Of a stretch of DNA of 64,000 nucleotides, positions 60,053 to 64,000 are shown piece by piece; the stretch's first letter is position 1, and the number at the start of each line of letters is the position of its first letter. The notes below the pieces were generated by a model that saw only the letters and a list, made by a program, of their open reading frames with translations, ran no database searches and had not been told where the DNA came from. The position numbers were made by a program, and so were the translations under genes. The stretch is taken from the NCBI RefSeq assembly GCF_014217835.1, contig NZ_CP055263.1:4467501-4531500 (forward strand), read 5' to 3'. This DNA comes from Metabacillus sp. KUDC1714 (GTDB lineage: Bacteria > Bacillota > Bacilli > Bacillales > Bacillaceae).

Positions 60053-60176
60053 ACTTTTGTAAATCCTGCTTCGTTTTTTCGCTTCTAATATTTATATCCT
60101 TCGAGAATTCTGTATCCTGCTTTTTGTTATTGGGGTATTTGTTTTTTCGTTCGCGGTTATCATTGCGGTTTGTCAT
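60051..60176 (-). CDS. Small basic protein, 41 aa
   Basis: AGGAGGT lies seven bases before the ATG on the minus strand. The product (MTNRNDNRERKNKYPNNKKQ, then DTEFSKDINIRSEKTKQD) is highly charged and disordered. The EFSKD region faintly recalls YfhD-type small proteins, but this is not secure. It has an excellent ribosome binding site and a shared terminator. Confidence 0.58.
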   Translation of the reverse strand: MTNRNDNRERKNKYPNNKKQDTEFSKDINIRSEKTKQDLQK

Positions 60177-60315
60177 TTTTGTACCTCCTCTCCTTGGTGA
60201 TCATAACTATTATGTGCAATAGAAATATTTTTATTTTCTATCTAATTTTCATTTTTTACATACTCCATGATGATTAGAGAATAATAATGTCGACAAAAAA
60301 TTTAGGAGCTATTTT

Positions 60316-60816
60316 ATGGATCAGAGGCTATTTAAATGGATAAATGACTTAGCAGGAAAAAATACTTTCTTAGATAATATCATGATCTTTGCCTCAAATA
60401 AGATGCGCTATATTTTCGCATTTGTTTTATTTTTACTGTGGCAACGAAAAGGTCAAAAAAGGAAAGTATTTTATCGCTCATTGATTTCGCTCATGATTAA
60501 CTTATGTATTAATGTTCTAATAAAGCAATATAAATTTAGACCAAGACCGTTTATAACCCGTAAAGCCAATCTTTTAATTCCTTCAAAACTTGATTCAACT
60601 TTTACAAGTAAACACACTTTGCTGGCCTTTTCTGTTTCAACGATGATCTATCTTTCCAACAAAATTGTAGGCTGCATTATGTTGGGGTTATCAGTACTAA
60701 TTGGTGTTTCACGAATATGGACGGGGGCTCATTATCCGTTTGATATTATTAGAAGTGCTTTTATAGGTTGTATAGTAAGTAATATTATTAATATGTCTTC
60801 GCTGATAAGAAAATAA
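60316..60816 (+). CDS. PAP2 phosphatase (BcrC-like undecaprenyl-diphosphatase)
   Basis: A 166-residue membrane phosphatase with the three PAP2 motifs: KQYKFRPRPF (KX6RP), TSKHTLLAF (PSGH-like with Thr in place of Pro and Lys in place of Gly) and SRIWTGAHYPFDII (SRX5HXXXD). Length and helix layout match BcrC/YwoA, which recycle undecaprenyl diphosphate to monophosphate for wall synthesis and give bacitracin resistance. The catalytic residues are present; substitutions in motif 2 leave the exact substrate open. Confidence 0.78.
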   Translation: MDQRLFKWINDLAGKNTFLDNIMIFASNKMRYIFAFVLFLLWQRKGQKRKVFYRSLISLMINLCINVLIKQYKFRPRPFITRKANLLIPSKLDSTFTSKHTLLAFSVSTMIYLSNKIVGCIMLGLSVLIGVSRIWTGAHYPFDIIRSAFIGCIVSNIINMSSLIRK

Positions 60817-60821
60817 ATATC

Positions 60822-60870
60822 AAAAACAAGGATGATAGGAGGATATAATTCTTTTATCATCCTTGTTTTT
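60822..60870. terminator. Bidirectional terminator
   Basis: AAAAACAAGGATGATA (60822-60837) and TATCATCCTTGTTTTT (60855-60870) are perfect inverted repeats between convergent genes. Confidence 0.85.
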
Positions 60871-60890
60871 ATTCATATAGAACGAATTAA

Positions 60891-61298
60891 TTAAAAACCG
60901 CCTTCACCTGGAGTAAAAGGAAAATCAAATTTATTTTCTACTGCACGTAGTCGTTGGTTTAAACGGTTTAATCGGCGAGTATGTTGTTCAACTCTATCAT
61001 TAACTTGTGTTACTTGCTGGTTCACTCGGTTGAATTCACGATTTAATCGATTGAACTCTTGATTTATTCGTTTTTGCTCATCGTTTTGTCTTTTTAATTC
61101 ATTATTAAGTCTTGCCAATTCTCGTGTTTGTCGTTCATTTTGTCGTTCTAGTGCAGCTACTCTTCTTTCAAGAGCTGGTTGTCTAGTATCCTCAAATTGT
61201 TCCTGATGTTGAACGAATGGAGGATAGTCATTTGGACTATAAAAATTAGGTTGCTGTGGGATAAACTCATGATAATATCCGTATCCGTATGGGTTCAT
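60891..61298 (-). CDS. Coiled-coil protein with Tyr/Pro-rich N-terminus
   Basis: A 135-residue protein: residues 1-40 are rich in Tyr, Pro and Asn ([21 protein letters not shown]), then a continuous heptad-repeat coiled coil (about 42-120) of repeating RLN/QN/NRE units, ending [12 protein letters not shown]. No catalytic motif. The composition resembles small spore-surface proteins; that is inference. The start is preceded by AAGGAGC. Confidence 0.68.
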   Translation of the reverse strand: MNPYGYGYYHEFIPQQPNFYSPNDYPPFVQHQEQFEDTRQPALERRVAALERQNERQTRELARLNNELKRQNDEQKRINQEFNRLNREFNRVNQQVTQVNDRVEQHTRRLNRLNQRLRAVENKFDFPFTPGEGGF

Positions 61299-61659
61299 GA
61301 AGGAAACGCTCCTTTTTTTATATGGTTGAAATCCTTATAAGTTTATGTGGGTTTTAGCGGACTGTCACGGCTCATGCCTATATGTATGGGCCATATCTTC
61401 CTAGTTATTTCTCGGGAAAGCGCAGAAACCAACAAGATGTTACATGTTATTCGATTTTTAAATGAAATTTGTAGAGAGATTCTGGTTAGTATGAATCGTG
61501 ATGGAAATCGATTTAATTACATAATAATGTTATGTGAACAAGAGTATAATTATATACGACCTAGCATAATAAGAAACGATATTTAGAAAAAAAACTTGCT
61601 AAATAACGAAAAATGATATAATCTAAGTCACATGTTTTAAATATATTTTAAAATTTAAT
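61299..61659. other. Intergenic region before the riboswitch
   Basis: About 360 bases. A 79-codon plus-strand frame (61347-61586) is open but has no ribosome binding site or recognised motif. The start of the riboswitch transcript probably lies near 61620-61650 (TGATATAATC at about 61613-61622 resembles an extended -10). Confidence 0.4.
61613..61622 (+). promoter_or_regulatory. Extended -10 of the metE transcript
   Basis: TGATATAATC contains TATAAT preceded by TGA, placed about 40 bases upstream of the riboswitch core. No -35 hexamer is clear. Confidence 0.45.
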
Positions 61660-61664
61660 AATGT

Positions 61665-61968
61665 TCAGTCAATGGGTGTTAAAAGATAATAAAGACTTTT
61701 AACTTAAAAGGGAAGTTCGGTGTAAATCCGACACGGTCGCGCCACTGTTATGGGGAGCTTCATATCGCAATCCACTGTTTCAAGCATGAAATGGGAAGGG
61801 ATATGAAGTGAGGAACCTAAGTCAGGAGACCTGCCTATTGTGTGCACTTATTACCTACGCGAAATAGGGAGGAGTGGTGGTCATATGTTGAACCCTTTTA
61901 TTCATTTCAACTCTAGTTAACTATGTCTATCAATCGTCTCTCTATTAATCCATTAGAGAGGCTTTTTT
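61665..61968 (+). ncRNA. Cobalamin riboswitch with terminator platform
   Basis: The leader has the cobalamin aptamer landmarks in order: AATGGGTGTTAAAA (about 61672), AAAAGGGAAGTTCGGTG (61707-61723), AATCCGACACGGTCGCGCCACTG (B12 box, ending 61747; CGCCACTG core) and GTCAGGAGACCTGCC (61821-61835). The expression platform ends in a terminator: GTCTCTCTA (61936-61944) pairs with TAGAGAGGC (61954-61962), followed by TTTTTT. Bound B12 should favour termination and switch off the B12-independent methionine synthase metE. Confidence 0.92.
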
Positions 61969-62004
61969 ATTTGAAAAATAAACTACATAGAAGGAGTTAA
62001 TAAA

Positions 62005-64000
62005 ATGAGTATAAAAAGTTCAAATATCGGTTATCCAAGAATTGGTGAGAATCGTGAGTGGAAAAAGATTTTAGAATTATTTTGGTCAAACGAAATATCT
62101 GAGGAACAGTTTTATAGCGAAATGGAACAAATTCGCTTATCACATCTTAGAAAACAGAAAGAAAAAGGAATTGATCTTATTCCTATTGGTGATTTTAGTT
62201 ATTATGATCAAGTGTTAGATACGGCTGCAATGTTTGGACTTATACCTGAGCGCTTTAAAACCGGTGAAACAAAGATTTCCCTTAAAACCTATTTCGAGAT
62301 TGCTAGAGGAAGCAGCGGGAAAATTGCGTCAGAAATGACGAAGTGGTTTAATACAAATTACCATTATATCGTGCCAGAGTTAAAGGACGCAAAGCCTACT
62401 TTATTAGAAAATCGTTTACTTAACTTGTATTTGGAAGCTAAGAATAAGTTAGGAATACATGGTAAACCGGTTATCCTTGGTCCAATCACATTACTTTCTT
62501 TATCTAAAGGATTTGATGAGCAAGAAAGAGCTGAGTTATTAAATTCACTAATAACCTTATATATAGAAGTATTTAAACAACTAAAAGAAGCTGGAGCAGA
62601 ATGGATTCAGATTGATGAACCAATCTTGGTTAAGAATGTAGAGAAAGAGATAATTAATGAGCTTAAAGAAGTATATACTGCTTTCCAAGGTGGAGTTCCA
62701 GATGTAAAGTTCATCCTTCAAACCTATTTTGAAAGCATTGAATTTTATGAAGAGATAACTCAACTACCAGTACAAGGTATTGGTCTTGATTTTGTCCACG
62801 ATGAAGGTGTGAATTTTGAAAATATAAAAAAATATGGTTTTCCAAATGACAAGGTGCTTTTTGCAGGTGTCGTTGACGGCCGTAATATTTGGAAATCAAG
62901 CTTAACTGAAAAAGCTTCTCTATTGAAAGAATTAACTAGCTTCGTTGATGAAAATCAACTTATTGTTCAGCCATCGTGTAGTTTGCTTCATGTTCCAGTA
63001 ACGGTAAAAAGTGAGCAACAATTAGACACGCAAATAAAAGATGCATTAGCATTTGCTGATGAAAAGCTTGAAGAAATTGTCTACCTAACAAAGTTTGCTA
63101 ACGATGAATTAGGTGTTGCTGAACTAGAAATCTATGATCAAGCAGTTCATTCGTTGAAAAATTCTGCACATCGTAATGTTCAAATAGTTCATGACGCGAT
63201 GAAAAATAGGAAAAATGACTCTTCATCACGGATTGATTCAAAAATTCGTAAGGAATTACAAGCAGAACAATTTCAATTACCAATCCTTCCTACTACAACA
63301 ATTGGTAGCTTCCCACAAACAAAGGAAGTACGTAAACAACGATTGAAATGGAGAAAAGGTGAGCTATCTGCTGCGAAATATGAGAAATATATTCAAAGTG
63401 AAATAAAGAAATGGATTGATATTCAAGAAGAGCTTGGATTAGATGTTCTTGTTCATGGTGAGTTTGAGCGTACAGATATGGTTGAGTTTTTTGGAGAAAA
63501 ACTAGAAGGTGTCGCGATAACGAAATTTGGTTGGGTTCAATCGTATGGCTCCCGTTGTGTGAAGCCTCCTGTTATTTTTGGTGATGTTTATGCAATAGAA
63601 AACATGACCGTTAAGGAAACCGTATATGCCCAATCTCTAACAAAAAAACCAGTGAAAGGAATGCTAACTGGACCGGTAACGATCATAAATTGGTCATTTG
63701 TCCGTGATGATATTAGCCGTACTGACGTGTTAAATCATGTAGCCTTAGCGATTCGCGCGGAAGTTAAAGCACTTGAGGCAAGTGGAATTAAGATGATTCA
63801 AGTAGATGAAGCTGCTTTACGTGAAGGGTTACCATTAAAAGAAGAAAAAACAGAAAACTACTTAAACGCAGCAGTTTATGCATTCAAATTAGCTACATCA
63901 TCTGTGGAAGATAATACACAAATTCATACACATATGTGTTACTCGAATTTTGATGATATTATTCATGCAATCGATGAACTTGATGCAGATGTAATCTCAA
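62005..64000 (+). CDS. metE: Cobalamin-independent methionine synthase, N-terminal 665 aa (cut by window)
   Basis: The frame from ATG 62005 (AAGGAG eight bases upstream) is open to the window end, 665 of roughly 760 residues. MetE transfers a methyl group from 5-methyltetrahydrofolate-polyglutamate to homocysteine. Visible are the N-terminal duplicated barrel ([15 protein letters not shown]), the substrate loop WIQIDEPIL, the catalytic barrel [12 protein letters not shown], then [25 protein letters not shown] and the zinc ligands His and Cys in HTHMCYSNF. The remaining zinc ligands lie beyond the edge. The upstream cobalamin riboswitch agrees with the assignment. Confidence 0.95.
   Translation, partial: MSIKSSNIGYPRIGENREWKKILELFWSNEISEEQFYSEMEQIRLSHLRKQKEKGIDLIPIGDFSYYDQVLDTAAMFGLIPERFKTGETKISLKTYFEIARGSSGKIASEMTKWFNTNYHYIVPELKDAKPTLLENRLLNLYLEAKNKLGIHGKPVILGPITLLSLSKGFDEQERAELLNSLITLYIEVFKQLKEAGAEWIQIDEPILVKNVEKEIINELKEVYTAFQGGVPDVKFILQTYFESIEFYEEITQLPVQGIGLDFVHDEGVNFENIKKYGFPNDKVLFAGVVDGRNIWKSSLTEKASLLKELTSFVDENQLIVQPSCSLLHVPVTVKSEQQLDTQIKDALAFADEKLEEIVYLTKFANDELGVAELEIYDQAVHSLKNSAHRNVQIVHDAMKNRKNDSSSRIDSKIRKELQAEQFQLPILPTTTIGSFPQTKEVRKQRLKWRKGELSAAKYEKYIQSEIKKWIDIQEELGLDVLVHGEFERTDMVEFFGEKLEGVAITKFGWVQSYGSRCVKPPVIFGDVYAIENMTVKETVYAQSLTKKPVKGMLTGPVTIINWSFVRDDISRTDVLNHVALAIRAEVKALEASGIKMIQVDEAALREGLPLKEEKTENYLNAAVYAFKLATSSVEDNTQIHTHMCYSNFDDIIHAIDELDADVIS

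Noticed and set aside
61347..61586. 79-codon plus-strand frame upstream of the cobalamin riboswitch
   Set aside because: No ribosome binding site, no recognisable domain, and atypical composition; left as intergenic.

Overview
The window looks like chromosomal DNA of a low-GC, endospore-forming member of the Bacillaceae. The evidence is strong GGAGG-type ribosome binding sites, frequent TTG and GTG starts, a CotY/CotZ-like coat protein, a YheC/YheD-type fragment, an FbpA-like protein, an RsbR-type STAS protein, an RsbA-independent set of sensor kinases, and a cobalamin riboswitch in front of metE. No rRNA, tRNA, CRISPR array, prophage or intact insertion sequence was seen. Both window ends cut a gene: a GH4 alpha-galacturonidase at the left and metE at the right.

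Layout. Positions 1-3412 hold plant-polysaccharide genes: the GH4 tail, a GH43 beta-xylosidase and a fumarylacetoacetase-fold protein. Positions 3490-6262 have a spore flavour: a small protein, a truncated YheC/D ATP-grasp fragment, a CotY/CotZ-like protein and a MurF-like ligase. Positions 6539-12952 are a tightly overlapping six-gene operon: a FabH/OleA-type ketosynthase, an ATP-grasp ligase, an OleD-like NAD(P) reductase, a metallo-beta-lactamase-fold hydrolase, an F390-synthetase-like adenylating enzyme and a GNAT/FemAB-like transferase. I do not recognise it as a characterised pathway, and a sigma-K-like promoter lies in front of it. Positions 13142-20557 hold a diguanylate cyclase, a GH18 hydrolase, an aldo/keto reductase, a phosphotransferase, two small minus-strand genes (one FbpA-like), a small palindromic repeat and a class C serine hydrolase. 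Positions 20954-27924 hold a GH105 hydrolase with a complete TRAP transporter, then a PTS IICB transporter paired with a MapP-like sugar-phosphate phosphatase. Positions 28095-37772 are mixed: BrnQ, small membrane and ASCH proteins, a broken chemoreceptor, AraC regulator divergent from a GH127 arabinofuranosidase, a Nudix hydrolase and a secreted EEP-family enzyme.

Positions 37839-41204 (minus strand) are the conserved circularly permuted ATP-grasp / alpha-E / transglutaminase trio. Positions 41574-46904 are a signalling module: hybrid histidine kinase, CheR methyltransferase, then a response-regulator/PAS/kinase fusion. Positions 47266-53699 hold two tandem LacI regulators and a ribose-type sugar ABC transporter, with shared operator-like palindromes and an internal hairpin attenuator. 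Positions 53988-61298 contain a zinc-ribbon miniprotein, a nitroreductase, an EAL-domain relic, an acyl-CoA synthetase, an RsbR paralogue, a GC-rich Bacillus-type repeat, a DEAD-box helicase, a PAP2 phosphatase and a coiled-coil protein. Positions 61660-64000 are the riboswitch and metE.

The genes suggest a soil or plant-litter organism that uptakes and splits xylan, pectin and arabinan fragments through TRAP, PTS and ABC systems. The most novel-looking element is the six-gene acyl-condensation operon, whose spore-coat-like neighbourhood and sigma-K-like promoter suggest a late-sporulation lipid-like or acylated product. That role is inference.
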